Positions 1-7,997 of a DNA stretch of 64,000 nt are shown one piece after another. Position 1 is the first letter of the stretch. Each line of letters opens with the position of its first letter. Source of the DNA: Gemmatimonadales bacterium (GTDB lineage: Bacteria > Gemmatimonadota > Gemmatimonadetes > Palauibacterales > Palauibacteraceae); NCBI GenBank assembly GCA_009838765.1, contig VXQX01000040.1, forward strand, positions 1-64,000. Direction: 5' to 3'. The position numbers and the translations under genes are program-made. The notes beneath the pieces are model-generated. The model was given only the letters and a program-made list of their open reading frames with translations. It was not told the DNA's origin and ran no database searches.

Positions 1-102
1 AGGGTTCAGGGGGCCCGCGCGCGGGCGGACGCGAGCGGGGGAGCCGGCACCGTTTGCGACTCCGAGTTCATATCCCCGATCTTCGGTAAATATTCGGGCT
101 GA

Positions 103-226
103 GTCTCAACGCGGTCTCAACGCCCGACCGCGCCACGACCTCAACGCCCGATCCCGCCACGATCTCCGCCCGATCCCGCCGCGGTCTCAGCCCGATCTCG
201 CCGCGGTCTCAACGCCGCGACGCGTA
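103..226. repeat. Degenerate tandem repeat in the leading intergenic region
   Basis: About five imperfect copies of a 20-26 base unit built on GTCTCAACGCCCGATC followed by CGCC(A/G)CG. The copies differ by small indels, so this is a decaying tandem array. The whole stretch 1-393 has no convincing gene: it holds this array, a palindrome and a 15-base triplicate, then the ribosome binding site of the first gene. Confidence 0.55.
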
Positions 227-238
227 CGTGACCCCGAG

Positions 239-256
239 ACGTTCCCGCGGGAACGT
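239..256. promoter_or_regulatory. 18-base perfect palindrome, possible operator
   Basis: ACGTTCCCGCGGGAACGT reads the same on both strands. Its 16-base core recurs exactly at 16094-16109. It lies about 140 bases before the hydrolase start. A dimeric regulator site or a small mobile repeat could both explain it; no function is shown. Confidence 0.35.
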
Positions 257-300
257 CGGCGGTCAGTCCGCCGGCGGTTAGTGCGCCGGCGGTCAGTCCG
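256..300. repeat. Three copies of a 15-base tandem repeat
   Basis: Three adjacent 15-mers of the form CCGGCGGTCAGTCCG at 256, 271 and 286, with one to two substitutions between copies. They directly follow the 18-base palindrome. There are no spacers, so this is not a CRISPR array. Confidence 0.6.
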
Positions 301-393
301 GGGAAAATGAGCGAAGCGAGGGGACAGCCCGTGTCGCGCATCGTAGGTTCGTGCCCGGGGGAAACCGCAACCATTCGGAAAGGAGGACCCCGC

Positions 394-1533
394 ATGCCGA
401 TCGTCCGCCACGCCGGAATCCGTCCACCGGTCCGCGCGAGCCGCGCAAGCCGCGCGCGACCGGGCCGCTGGCTTCTCGCCGGAGCGACGGTCCTCGCCGC
501 TGCGACGGTCCTCGCCGTCACCGGACCCCTCTCGGCCCAGACGAGGCCGCCGACGCAGCCGCCGACGCAGCCGCCGGCGGACTGGGAGGCGACGGCGATC
601 GACTACAGTAACGTCCCCTACCCGCACCCGGTGTCGTACCTCGATGTCGAGGTCTACGGGAACGACTATCGGCTCGCGTACATGGATGTGACGCCGGCCG
701 GCCCCGCGAATGGCCAGACGGTCGTCCTCTTCCACGGGATGAACTTCTTCGCGGCGGGATTCCGGCCCACCATCGAGGCGCTCAGGAACGCGGGGTTCCG
801 GGTGATCGCGATCGACCGGCTGGGCTTCGGCCGGTCCTCGAAACCCATCATCCACTACAATCTCCACATCCCCGCCCGGAACGCGAAGCGGCTGCTCGAC
901 GCGCTGGAGATCGAGCGCGCCGCGATCGTCGGACACTCGATGGGCGGGATGGTGGCGACCCGATTCGCTTCGACGTATCCCGAGGCGACGACCCACGTCG
1001 CCATGGTAAACCAGATCGGCCTCACCGACTCCCGTCCGGGCCGGGGGTGGACCGACGCCGATGAGAACTATGATTCGGTACTCAACGGGACGACGTATCA
1101 GTCGATCCTGCGGGGACATATGCGGTACTACCCGAACGGCTGGCGCCCGGAGTACCTCGAATGGGTGAAGGTCCAATACGGCCTCACGCTGAGCGGTGAC
1201 TGGCCGCGCATGGCGCGGGTGCGGGCGGCGCAGCGCGCGATCCTGTACGAGGATCCCGTCGTCTACGAGTGGCAGCACATCGCGACGAAGGCGCTCGTCA
1301 TCGGCGGCGCCGAAGACCGCCTCGTGGCCGACTACCCGGCGCTCGCCCGAAACGTCGCCGAACAACTGCAGAACGCCGAACTTTTCCTCTTCCCGGAGGT
1401 CGGACACTCGCCGCAGTTCGAGATCCCGGAGCGCTTCCACGCGGAGCTGGTCCAGTTCCTGCGCTCCGACCCGGACGAGCCCGCCGATCAGTCGTGGCGG
1501 GCAACGGACGTCGGCCGCCCGCCGGGTTCGTAG
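394..1533 (+). CDS. Exported alpha/beta-fold hydrolase
   Basis: Predicted secreted alpha/beta hydrolase of 379 residues. The ATG at 394 is preferred over an upstream in-frame ATG at 307 because AAAGGAGG lies just before it and because it gives a clean signal peptide (Arg-rich start, hydrophobic core, ending L-S-A-Q near residue 49). The fold's elements are visible: oxyanion stretch FHGMN, nucleophile elbow GHSMGG with Ser182, acid Asp308 in GAEDR, and His338 in VGHS. A proline/threonine-rich linker follows the signal peptide. The substrate cannot be told; esterase and epoxide or haloalkane hydrolase relatives share this plan. It is first in a same-strand run with a cytochrome and two DUF6644 proteins. 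Confidence 0.85.
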   Translation: MPIVRHAGIRPPVRASRASRARPGRWLLAGATVLAAATVLAVTGPLSAQTRPPTQPPTQPPADWEATAIDYSNVPYPHPVSYLDVEVYGNDYRLAYMDVTPAGPANGQTVVLFHGMNFFAAGFRPTIEALRNAGFRVIAIDRLGFGRSSKPIIHYNLHIPARNAKRLLDALEIERAAIVGHSMGGMVATRFASTYPEATTHVAMVNQIGLTDSRPGRGWTDADENYDSVLNGTTYQSILRGHMRYYPNGWRPEYLEWVKVQYGLTLSGDWPRMARVRAAQRAILYEDPVVYEWQHIATKALVIGGAEDRLVADYPALARNVAEQLQNAELFLFPEVGHSPQFEIPERFHAELVQFLRSDPDEPADQSWRATDVGRPPGS

Positions 1534-1568
1534 CGCGGGCGCCAATGGCGCGAATAGGTTGCCCGGCC

Positions 1569-2183
1569 ATGAAGAACTCCAGGCTGCCGCTCCGCACGCT
1601 GCCGCTCCTCGCGCTGCCGCTCCTCGCGCTCTCGGTCACCGCCGGGTGTACCGGAGAGGCGCCGGAACGGCCGGTCCCCGTCGCGGACATGCAGGAGTTG
1701 ATGGTCTCCGTAATGGAACCGGCGGCGGAGGCGTACTGGGACGGCGTGGGCGAGGTCCTCACCGAGGAGGGCGTGCACCAGTTCCGGCCCCTGACCGAGG
1801 ACGACTGGACCTCGCTCCGCAACGCGGCCTTCGTCCTCGCCGAATCCGGCAACCTGATGATGATGGATGGCCGGGCGCGCGACCGCGGTGACTGGATGGA
1901 CCACTCGCGGACGATGGTCGAGGTGGGTCGCCTGGCGCTGGACGCCGTGGACCGCCGCGACCCGGACGCCGTGTTCGACGCCGGTGCGGAGGTCTACTAC
2001 GCCTGTCGCGACTGCCACGCCCGCTACGCGACCGAGACGCTCAGGCCGAGCGATCCCCACAGCGCTCCGGGATCTCAAGGAGCTCCGGCGTCTGGAGGAA
2101 CTCCGGATCCCGGCGCGCCCGCGACGCCCGCGACGCCCGCGGCGGACGCGACGGACGCGACGGACGACGCGGACGGACGCTAG
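1569..2183 (+). CDS. c-type cytochrome lipoprotein, cytochrome c-prime-like
   Basis: A 204-residue lipoprotein: hydrophobic leader ending S-V-T-A-G-C with Cys27 as the lipidation site. A single haem motif C-R-D-C-H sits at residues 146-150, after a largely helical stretch. A CxxCH towards the C-terminus of a helical domain is the plan of cytochrome c-prime and related four-helix haem proteins, so a membrane-anchored periplasmic electron carrier or gas sensor is likely. After the haem motif comes a low-complexity Ala/Thr/Pro/Asp tail. An ATG at 1545 is in frame but gives a poorer leader. The gene lies 35 bases after the hydrolase and 12 before the first DUF6644 gene. Confidence 0.75.
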   Translation: MKNSRLPLRTLPLLALPLLALSVTAGCTGEAPERPVPVADMQELMVSVMEPAAEAYWDGVGEVLTEEGVHQFRPLTEDDWTSLRNAAFVLAESGNLMMMDGRARDRGDWMDHSRTMVEVGRLALDAVDRRDPDAVFDAGAEVYYACRDCHARYATETLRPSDPHSAPGSQGAPASGGTPDPGAPATPATPAADATDATDDADGR

Positions 2184-2195
2184 CCCCGCCAGCCC

Positions 2196-2750
2196 ATGGA
2201 ACGGTTTCTCGAGTGGCTGGGGAACACCCCCTGGAGCATCGCCCTGCTGGAGTCCACGCTCGCATGGCCGCTCATCGAATCCTCCCACGTCCTGGCCGTG
2301 GCCCTCTTCTTCGGCACCGTGATGATGAACGACCTCCGGCTGCTGGGCTGGACGATGCGTCGTGTGCCGGTGTCGGAAGTCACGGGCCGGCTGCTCCCGT
2401 GGACCCGGATCGGATTCACGGTCATGGTGGTCACCGGGCTTCTCATCTTCTACTCGAACCCGGTTCGCTACTATCACAACGTCTTCTTTCGGCTGAAGGT
2501 GCTGCTGTTCGTGGTGGCGGGACTCAACGCCTTCCTGTTTCACCGGGGGATCCACCGGCGGGTGCTGGAATGGGAGCGGCGGCCCGTTCTTCCGGGACGG
2601 GCGCGGGCGGCGGGCGCCGTCTCGCTCGCCGCGTGGGCGCTCATCATCGTGGCGGGCCGTCTCATCGCCTACAACTGGTTCGACTGTGACATCCCCGGGC
2701 AGCCGGGCTGGGTGAACTGGGCGGCGGGCTGCCCCGTGGCGGGGGATTGA
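2196..2750 (+). CDS. DUF6644-like four-helix membrane protein
   Basis: A 184-residue inner membrane protein with about four hydrophobic segments (near residues 27-45, 70-92, 99-117 and 138-160). It matches the DUF6644 pattern by eye: an N-terminal amphipathic E-x-L-x-x-T stretch, E-S-S-H-V-L at the second segment, D-L-R-L-L-G after it, and R-Y-Y-H-N before the third. The family's function is unknown. The histidine in ESSHVL is shared with the downstream paralogue (EAVHLL), so a buried cofactor ligand such as haem is possible but unproven. It follows the cytochrome by 12 bases, so the two are probably co-transcribed. Confidence 0.75.
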   Translation: MERFLEWLGNTPWSIALLESTLAWPLIESSHVLAVALFFGTVMMNDLRLLGWTMRRVPVSEVTGRLLPWTRIGFTVMVVTGLLIFYSNPVRYYHNVFFRLKVLLFVVAGLNAFLFHRGIHRRVLEWERRPVLPGRARAAGAVSLAAWALIIVAGRLIAYNWFDCDIPGQPGWVNWAAGCPVAGD

Positions 2751-3250
2751 TGGGAGGGCGTCAGCTCGCGCCGGAAGCGTGGCTCCCCTTCTTCGAGCGC
2801 TTGGAGAACACGGCCATCGGGACGGCCGTGCGCGAATCGATCTGGGCCTTCCCCATCATCGAGGCGGTCCACCTGCTCGGGCTGGGCCTTCTGGGCGGGG
2901 CGGTGCTGCTCGCCGATCTCCGGCTCCTGGGGACGGGGCTCACGCGGCAGCCGATCGCGAACGTCGTGCGGCACGCGCACCCGTGGCTCGTAGCGGGGGT
3001 GGCGCTGATGTTCCTGACCGGGATCCCGCTGTTCCTCTCGGAAGCCGTGAAGTGCTACTACAACACGTCGTTTTGGGTGAAGATGATCTCGCTCCCCGTT
3101 GCGCTGGCGTTCACCTTCGGGGGCCGGAAGTGGGTGGTCGCCGCCGCCCCGAGTCGCGCGAACTGGCGGACGCGGCTCATCGCCGCAATCTCGCTGGGGC
3201 TCTGGTTCACGGTCGCTGCCGCCGGACGCTGGATCGGCTTCTCCGCCTGA
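2750..3250 (+). CDS. DUF6644-like membrane protein, second paralogue
   Basis: A 166-residue paralogue of the preceding gene, with the same landmarks: I-E-A-V-H-L-L-G, D-L-R-L-L-G-T-G, a TGIPLF segment, K-C-Y-Y-N-T and a final W-x-x-x-A-A-A-G-R segment. The ATG at 2750 overlaps the previous stop as TGATG, which points to translational coupling and a fixed one-to-one ratio. A TTG one codon earlier is possible. Four membrane segments are expected. A heteromeric membrane complex of the two paralogues, perhaps working with the cytochrome lipoprotein, is inferred from this arrangement only. Confidence 0.75.
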   Translation: MGGRQLAPEAWLPFFERLENTAIGTAVRESIWAFPIIEAVHLLGLGLLGGAVLLADLRLLGTGLTRQPIANVVRHAHPWLVAGVALMFLTGIPLFLSEAVKCYYNTSFWVKMISLPVALAFTFGGRKWVVAAAPSRANWRTRLIAAISLGLWFTVAAAGRWIGFSA

Positions 3251-3296
3251 ACCGCTGAACCGCTGAACCGCTGAACCGCTGACCCGCCGAACCGCT
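3250..3296. repeat. Tandem 8-base repeat between convergent genes
   Basis: Four exact copies of AACCGCTG, one variant copy (ACCCGCCG) and a partial copy fill nearly all the space between the stop codons of the convergent genes ending at 3250 and 3295. The array reaches both stop codons and is likely length-variable by slippage. No terminator hairpin is evident. Confidence 0.8.
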
Positions 3297-3831
3297 AGTC
3301 GTGCTCCTCGAGAATGCTGCGGCTCGTGACCTCCACGACCTCGCCTTCCCAGCCGGGGGGCGGCTGGCAGGGGTTGGCGTCGTAGCCGGGATCGTTGGGC
3401 CGCGGCGCGCCGCCGGGAGGGGCGCCGGCACCGGATGATCCCATGAAGAACTTGCTGCCGTCGGTGAAGGTGACGTCGCGGCCGTTGGCGCGCTTGAGCG
3501 AGTGGTCCTTGGCCTGGTAGCCGTCCACGATCAGCTCGGTGCCGGGCGCGAGGCAGTCCCGCTGGAGGCCGCGGCGCAGGAGCGTGTTCGGCGTCCCGCC
3601 CTCGACCATCCAGACCTCGGAGCCCGCATCGGTCTCGACCTCGAGGTGAATCCACGTGTGCGGGTTCACCCATTCGAGCCGCACGACGGCGCCCCGGAGC
3701 CGGATGGGGGCGTTGCGGTCAAACTCCGCCCCGAAGGCGTGGTGCGCGATCAGCGGCGCGGCGGCGGCCAGCGCGATCCCACCCGCCAGCGCGATCCCGC
3801 CCGCCAGGAGGTACAGAGGCAGCTTCCTCAT
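3295..3831 (-). CDS. Exported DUF6152 family protein
   Basis: A 178-residue exported protein. The ATG at 3831 gives M-R-K-L-P-L-Y-L-L and a hydrophobic leader; an in-frame ATG 24 bases upstream is less likely. The mature part shows the DUF6152 hallmarks: A-H-H-A-F-G-A-E-F-D after the leader, L-R-G-x-V-x-R-L-E-W-V-N-P-H-T-W-I-H-L, and a W-x-x-E-G-G-T-P-N-T-L-L-R-R-G block. The family is a small periplasmic OB-like domain of unknown role, often seen near DUF6644 genes, as here. The C-terminal third is Gly/Pro-rich. It converges with the DUF6644 operon. Confidence 0.8.
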   Translation of the reverse strand: MRKLPLYLLAGGIALAGGIALAAAAPLIAHHAFGAEFDRNAPIRLRGAVVRLEWVNPHTWIHLEVETDAGSEVWMVEGGTPNTLLRRGLQRDCLAPGTELIVDGYQAKDHSLKRANGRDVTFTDGSKFFMGSSGAGAPPGGAPRPNDPGYDANPCQPPPGWEGEVVEVTSRSILEEHD

Positions 3832-3944
3832 CGATCCCACCCGTGTCTTGACCAACCATCCGGCACTACAACGCCGGCACTTCCACGATTCGATTCTTCG
3901 GTTCAGAGTAACAGGATCGCTCGACTCGGCGCGACCGGGCTCGT

Positions 3945-4283
3945 TTACGGGGCGAACATGCGCTGCAGCACGTCGAGAACCTCCGTCATGGCGCCGGAAG
4001 ACAAGCGGCCAAGTCGTTGCATCAGGCGGACGCGGTCAATGGTGCGCAACTGATCGGCCACTACGAAGCCGTCTCTGTCCCGGAACCGGCAGGCGATACG
4101 GAAAGCGTACGCGCGACCGCCGGTGGTCATCGGCGCGACGAGATAGGTGCCGAGGGCCGGATTCAGGTCATCGGGAGAGACGATGACGCACGGGCGCGTC
4201 TGCCTGATCTCGGAGCCAAGGGTGGGATCGAGCGCAACCAGGTATACGTCACCGCGTCGCGGTTCCGTCACTCCCATTCCCAT
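3945..4283 (-). CDS. mazF: MazF/PemK family endoribonuclease toxin
   Basis: A 112-residue type II toxin of the MazF/PemK family, which cleaves mRNA at short sequences. Family landmarks are clear: P-R-R-G-D-V-Y-L-V at the start, the Q-T-R-P-C-V-I-V-S strand, V-A-P-M-T-T and the D-Q-L-R-T-I-D-R-x-R-L segment near the end. The start overlaps the stop of mazE by 16 bases, so the pair is translationally linked with the antitoxin first. The length is normal and nothing is missing, so it is probably active when unbound. Confidence 0.92.
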   Translation of the reverse strand: MGMGVTEPRRGDVYLVALDPTLGSEIRQTRPCVIVSPDDLNPALGTYLVAPMTTGGRAYAFRIACRFRDRDGFVVADQLRTIDRVRLMQRLGRLSSGAMTEVLDVLQRMFAP

Positions 4284-4519
4284 TCGGAAGCGTCGAAGGC
4301 CGTCGGCGATGGGGCATCCAGGAGTCCGCTCTCACCTCGGTCCCGAAGTTCCCGCGCCGCCTCCGCCCAACCCTCTCTTGGGTTGTCCGCGCGTTCGATG
4401 AGCAGACCCGAGTCCACAACCTTCAGTCGCAGCGGCGTATCGAGCCCGGCCGCTTCGACCAGCGCTTTCGGGATTCGAATCCCGCGCGAGTTTCCGATCT
4501 GAATGAGCCTGGTCTCCAT
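4268..4519 (-). CDS. mazE: MazE-like AbrB-fold antitoxin
   Basis: An 83-residue antitoxin. The N-terminal half is a swapped-hairpin AbrB/MazE DNA-binding domain (I-G-N-S-R-G-I-R-I-P-K-A-L-V-E-A-A-G-L). The acidic, flexible C-terminal half ending S-E-W-E-W-E is the part expected to wrap and block MazF. The complex should bind and repress its own promoter; a 6+2+6 inverted repeat lies just upstream of this gene. Confidence 0.92.
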   Translation of the reverse strand: METRLIQIGNSRGIRIPKALVEAAGLDTPLRLKVVDSGLLIERADNPREGWAEAARELRDRGESGLLDAPSPTAFDASEWEWE

Positions 4520-4544
4520 TTCACCTTATCTCTGCCAACGTTAC

Positions 4545-4564
4545 CGCCTGGACAGGCGATTATC
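4545..4564 (-). promoter_or_regulatory. Putative mazEF promoter and operator
   Basis: On the minus strand a GATAAT box (4559-4564) precedes mazE by about 40 bases. An inverted repeat CGCCTG-TC-CAGGCG (4545-4558) directly follows it, over the expected transcription start. Autorepression by the MazE-MazF complex would fit this placement. No good -35 box is visible at normal spacing, so the promoter call is tentative. Confidence 0.4.
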
Positions 4565-4617
4565 GTGCATACAAAGTAATCACGTCCGGCGATGTGCGCT
4601 AAACTACCCACGGTCGG

Positions 4618-5700
4618 CTAGCGCTCCTGGGCGCGGGCGCCGCTGAGGACGTTGGAGAGGGCATAGTTGCCTTCGTGGCAGGCGTACTCGTAGAGCTGTC
4701 CGTCGAGGCGCGTGAAGGGCACTTCCCCGCCCCAGCGGTCGACGAACGTGTCGGGGTCCTCGACGGTGAACTCGTAGTGGATCGTGTGCGCGTCCGCGCG
4801 CGTGAAGCGCTCGGTCACGGTCATGTTCCCGGAGCCGGGGCCGAACAGGTAAACGTACGCGGCCAGTTGATCCGGGTTCAGCTTCGTCGTGCGGACGACC
4901 AGCGTGTCGCCGGCCCAGCGCCCCCACGATTCGCCGAACCACGGGCGCACGCCGGCGGCGGCGGGCCGCGGCTCGCCCATGCGGATGATGCGGACGTCGT
5001 GCACCATCTCGGTCAGGATCATGACGTGATCGGGCGTCTGCACGATCGTGTAGTTGTTGTTGTAGAAATAGTTCGGCAGCATCGGCGGGCCGGCGTTGGA
5101 ACCGAAGGAGAGGATGCAGCGCTCGCCGATGGGCCGGTTCTCCGGGTTGTCGAACTCGCCCGCCAGCCGAGCGAACGCCTGCAGCCGACGCCGTCGGCCC
5201 TCGGGGGTGAGCTCCGGGATGCGACCGTCTTCCGGGTACGTGAGAAGAGAGCTTCGGGGCTCGCCGTCGAACACCGCGACCCGGTCGCCCGCGTCGATCC
5301 AGAAGTAGTTGTAGCCGCCCACGCCGCCGGCCGCGCCCGTGGAGCCGTCTCCCCCGACGGGCGGGGCCTCGCGATCGGGGTCGCTGGGCGCGTTCCGGTC
5401 GTCGATGTACTCGCGGCGCCGCCCCTCGCGGATGGCGACCTCCTCTGCCGTGAGCACGAGAGCCTCGCCCTCGGGGCGCTGCAGCGGGGTCATGGTCCCG
5501 TTCGTCCAGTCGCCCTGCAGATCGGGACGCCCGTCCGCGGTCCGCGGGACGACCCACCCGTCCGCGCCTCCCCCGGGGGTATCGCCGGGACCGCCGCCGG
5601 TCCCGCCGCAGGCGGCAAGAGCGACGGCTCCGAGCAGGGCCCCGAACGGCAGAACGCCGGGGCGCCCCGGCGGGCACGGTCGACGACTCGCGGACCTCAT
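4618..5700 (-). CDS. Secreted lipoprotein with PDLxGxW motif, paralogue 1
   Basis: A 360-residue lipoprotein. The start at 5700 gives a leader with lipobox A-L-A-A-C; longer in-frame starts run through a non-coding-looking N-terminus. The mature protein opens with the motif T-A-D-G-R-P-D-L-Q-G-D-W, found at the N-terminus of a large uncharacterised exported family in Acidobacteria, Gemmatimonadota and relatives. Later landmarks are G-R-W-x-G-D-T-L-V-V-R-T and M-T-V-T-E-R-F-T-R, a beta-rich repeat resembling a lipocalin-like barrel. The role is unknown. It lies 35 bases downstream of its paralogue, in the same operon. Confidence 0.72.
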   Translation of the reverse strand: MRSASRRPCPPGRPGVLPFGALLGAVALAACGGTGGGPGDTPGGGADGWVVPRTADGRPDLQGDWTNGTMTPLQRPEGEALVLTAEEVAIREGRRREYIDDRNAPSDPDREAPPVGGDGSTGAAGGVGGYNYFWIDAGDRVAVFDGEPRSSLLTYPEDGRIPELTPEGRRRRLQAFARLAGEFDNPENRPIGERCILSFGSNAGPPMLPNYFYNNNYTIVQTPDHVMILTEMVHDVRIIRMGEPRPAAAGVRPWFGESWGRWAGDTLVVRTTKLNPDQLAAYVYLFGPGSGNMTVTERFTRADAHTIHYEFTVEDPDTFVDRWGGEVPFTRLDGQLYEYACHEGNYALSNVLSGARAQER

Positions 5701-5735
5701 CGGCGCTGACGCGGGGCTTGCCACGGGCCGCCCGG

Positions 5736-6623
5736 CTACCGGATCGGGTTCTTCCGGAGGTGGCCGTACATCAACTCCTCGACGAAGGGCACGCACTTGA
5801 ACTGCCCCAGCCGCGCGTCGGGATCGACGTTCCGGTACAGCGGCAGACGGATCGTCCACGGCTCCGAGAACGTCTCGGGGTCCTCCATCGTGGCTTCGTA
5901 CATGAGGTGGTCGGGCCCGAGCATCGTCCACCGTTCCGTGACCGTGAGCCGGTAGCCGTGGTGGTTCCCGGCCCGGTCGAACCAGGTCTGGCCGTTGAAC
6001 CCGTTCACCGTGACGACGAAGGTGTCCTCCTCCCAGCGCCCCACCGATTGCCCCATCCAGGAGTCCACCTGCGGGGGACCGGGGTCCTCGAGATAGATGT
6101 CGCGCACCGCCCCGGCGTACTCGTAGGCGATGAAGAACTTCGACTCGCTCTGAAAGATCTGGAACGGGAGGTGCATGTAGTTCGCGCGCGGCACGCCGGG
6201 CAGGTAGCAGCGGATCTCGGGGTCGCGCTCAAGCCAGCGTTCGCGGTTCTCGTCGCGTCGCTCCAGGGCCTCCGGGAGGTAGGGGATGCTGCCGCCGACC
6301 ACGATGCCCTGCCCCGACGGCACGGACCCCACGGCGCCGAGGGCGACGACCTCGCCGGCGGGGACGGGCACGACGGGGCCTTCCCGCATGGCCAGGGCGG
6401 GACGCGCCATGTGCGGCTCGATGTCCCAGTACGCGTTTCCGAGCGCCGCCCAGATGCCGTTGAAGTCCGGACGCCCCGAGGCCGTTCGCGGGATGTCGTC
6501 GCCCGGCGCGCAGGCGGCGACCGTCCCCAGCCCCAGGACGAGGAGGGCCTTCGGGACACGGCTCCCGCGACGGGGATTTCGCCTCGCGCGACACCGCTCG
6601 CGCCTCCTCGGGAAGTTCGCCAT
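5736..6623 (-). CDS. Secreted lipoprotein with PDFxGxW motif, paralogue 2
   Basis: A 295-residue lipoprotein and paralogue of the next gene: Arg-rich N-terminus, leader ending G-T-V-A-A-C, then T-A-S-G-R-P-D-F-N-G-I-W. It shares the later core G-R-W-E-E-D-T-F-V-V-T-V and L-T-V-T-E-R-W-T-M. The start at 6623 was chosen because it gives the lipoprotein leader; upstream in-frame sequence is low-complexity. It is the first gene of the two-gene minus-strand unit and is divergent from the NHL-propeller gene at 6835. Function is unknown. Confidence 0.72.
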   Translation of the reverse strand: MANFPRRRERCRARRNPRRGSRVPKALLVLGLGTVAACAPGDDIPRTASGRPDFNGIWAALGNAYWDIEPHMARPALAMREGPVVPVPAGEVVALGAVGSVPSGQGIVVGGSIPYLPEALERRDENRERWLERDPEIRCYLPGVPRANYMHLPFQIFQSESKFFIAYEYAGAVRDIYLEDPGPPQVDSWMGQSVGRWEEDTFVVTVNGFNGQTWFDRAGNHHGYRLTVTERWTMLGPDHLMYEATMEDPETFSEPWTIRLPLYRNVDPDARLGQFKCVPFVEELMYGHLRKNPIR

Positions 6624-6748
6624 CGGCACCGACCTCCGTTCTGACCGTTCCGCCCGTTCCGCCCGTTCCGCGCGTGTCGGGTCGAAACTGCGACCCGGCC
6701 CATTCTCTGGCCAGATCGACAGCTCGGAGGCACATTTCGAGAGGCGGG

Positions 6749-6789
6749 GCGACGCGCTGCTGGTGGCGACGCGCTGCTGGTGGCGACGC
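6749..6789. repeat. 17-base direct tandem repeat
   Basis: Two exact tandem copies of GCGACGCGCTGCTGGTG and the first seven bases of a third, in the intergenic region between the divergent lipoprotein and NHL genes. This is probably a recent slippage product; no coding or regulatory role is visible. Confidence 0.65.
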
Positions 6790-6834
6790 AGGGCGGGGTA
6801 CGGGTTGCGCAACACCGAACGACCGGGAGGAGAC

Positions 6835-7956
6835 ATGAAGAACCCGCGCGTAACCGGACTGGCACTCTTCACCGCACTGGGGGCCGCATTCCTCGGTGTC
6901 GCGGCCTGCGGCGCGGAGGACGCCGCGGACGACGAGATGATGGATCCGGCCGAGGTCGCGGATCCGGCGGCCGCGGGTCTCCCGAACCCCACGCCCAACG
7001 TCATCAAGGACTGGGCCCGGCTTCCCGATGGACGCGAATGGGGCTCCACCGCGGGCATCGACATCGACCCCATCGACGGTCACATCTGGGCCTACGACCG
7101 CTGCGGCGGGATCGCGCTCGCCGGCGGGTGCGCGGAGAACCTCGTCGACCCCGTGTTCAAGTTCCACCGCGAGACGGGCGAGGTCATGGCCAGCTTCGGG
7201 GCCGGCCTGTTCGTGCTCCCGCACGGCATCCACGTGGATGACGACGGCAACGTGTGGATCACCGACTCCATGGGCACGCTCGACAAGGGGCACACGGTGG
7301 TGAAGTTCTCGCCCGAGGGGGAGGTGCTGATGACGCTCGGCGTGCCGGGCCGGGTGGGCACCGAGCCGGGCTACTTCAACCAGCCGTGCGACGTGATCAC
7401 CGCCTCCGACGGCTCCATCTTCGTCTCGGACGGTCACAGCGGGCAGAACGCGAACCCGCCTGCAGGCTCCACGGGCCGCATCATCAAGTTCTCCCCCGAG
7501 GGCGAATACATCATGGAGTGGGGCGTGGTCGGAGACGGACCGGGCGAATTCCGGACGCCGCACGCGCTGGAGCTCGATTCGCAGGGGCGGCTGTTCGTCG
7601 CGGACCGCGGCAACCACCGCGTCCAGATCTTCGACCAGGAAGGGAACCTGCTCGATACCCATTACCAGTACGGCCGGGTGAGCGGACTGTTCATCGACGA
7701 CGAGGACAACGTGTACGCGATCGACTCGGAGTCGAACCCCAACCAGCACGCGGACTGGCTGACCGGCGTCCGGATCGGGCACGCGTCGGAGGACCTGGTC
7801 ACGGCCTTCATCCCGCCGCACGAGTCCGACGATCCGCAGGGCGAGGCGGGCGAGGGCGTCGCGGTCGATGCGGATGGGAACGTGTACGCGGCGGAGGGAC
7901 CGAACTCGCGGGCCGCCGCCGAGGGCGGAGTCACGAAGTACACGCGCAATAATTGA
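6835..7956 (+). CDS. NHL-repeat beta-propeller lipoprotein
   Basis: A 373-residue lipoprotein. GGGAGGAG precedes the ATG, and the leader ends G-V-A-A-C. The mature chain contains NHL repeats recognisable as L-P-H-G-I-H-V-D-D-D-G-N-V-W-I-T-D, F-N-Q-P-C-D-V-I-T and P-H-A-L-E-L-D-S-Q-G-R-L-F-V-A-D-R-G-N-H-R-V-Q-I-F, consistent with a six-bladed propeller. The nearest characterised relatives by pattern are peptidyl-alpha-hydroxyglycine amidating lyases, but many exported NHL proteins only bind ligands, so no enzymatic activity is claimed. It is first in a plus-strand run leading to the TonB-dependent receptor. Confidence 0.8.
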   Translation: MKNPRVTGLALFTALGAAFLGVAACGAEDAADDEMMDPAEVADPAAAGLPNPTPNVIKDWARLPDGREWGSTAGIDIDPIDGHIWAYDRCGGIALAGGCAENLVDPVFKFHRETGEVMASFGAGLFVLPHGIHVDDDGNVWITDSMGTLDKGHTVVKFSPEGEVLMTLGVPGRVGTEPGYFNQPCDVITASDGSIFVSDGHSGQNANPPAGSTGRIIKFSPEGEYIMEWGVVGDGPGEFRTPHALELDSQGRLFVADRGNHRVQIFDQEGNLLDTHYQYGRVSGLFIDDEDNVYAIDSESNPNQHADWLTGVRIGHASEDLVTAFIPPHESDDPQGEAGEGVAVDADGNVYAAEGPNSRAAAEGGVTKYTRNN

Positions 7957-7997
7957 TGTGCAACGGATGCAGGGCTGCTTGCAGGAGGGAAGACACG

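Noticed and set aside
256-300. Short regular repeats as a CRISPR array
   Set aside because: Units are 15 bases with no unique spacers, and no cas genes are present.
187-1545. Long minus-strand frame opposite the alpha/beta hydrolase
   Set aside because: Arg/Val/Asp-rich shadow frame, typical opposite GC-rich genes; the plus-strand gene has all catalytic motifs.
4470-4495. GGGATTCGAATCCC, like a tRNA T arm
   Set aside because: It is inside mazE, has no acceptor stem or anticodon arm around it, and is explained by the coding sequence.
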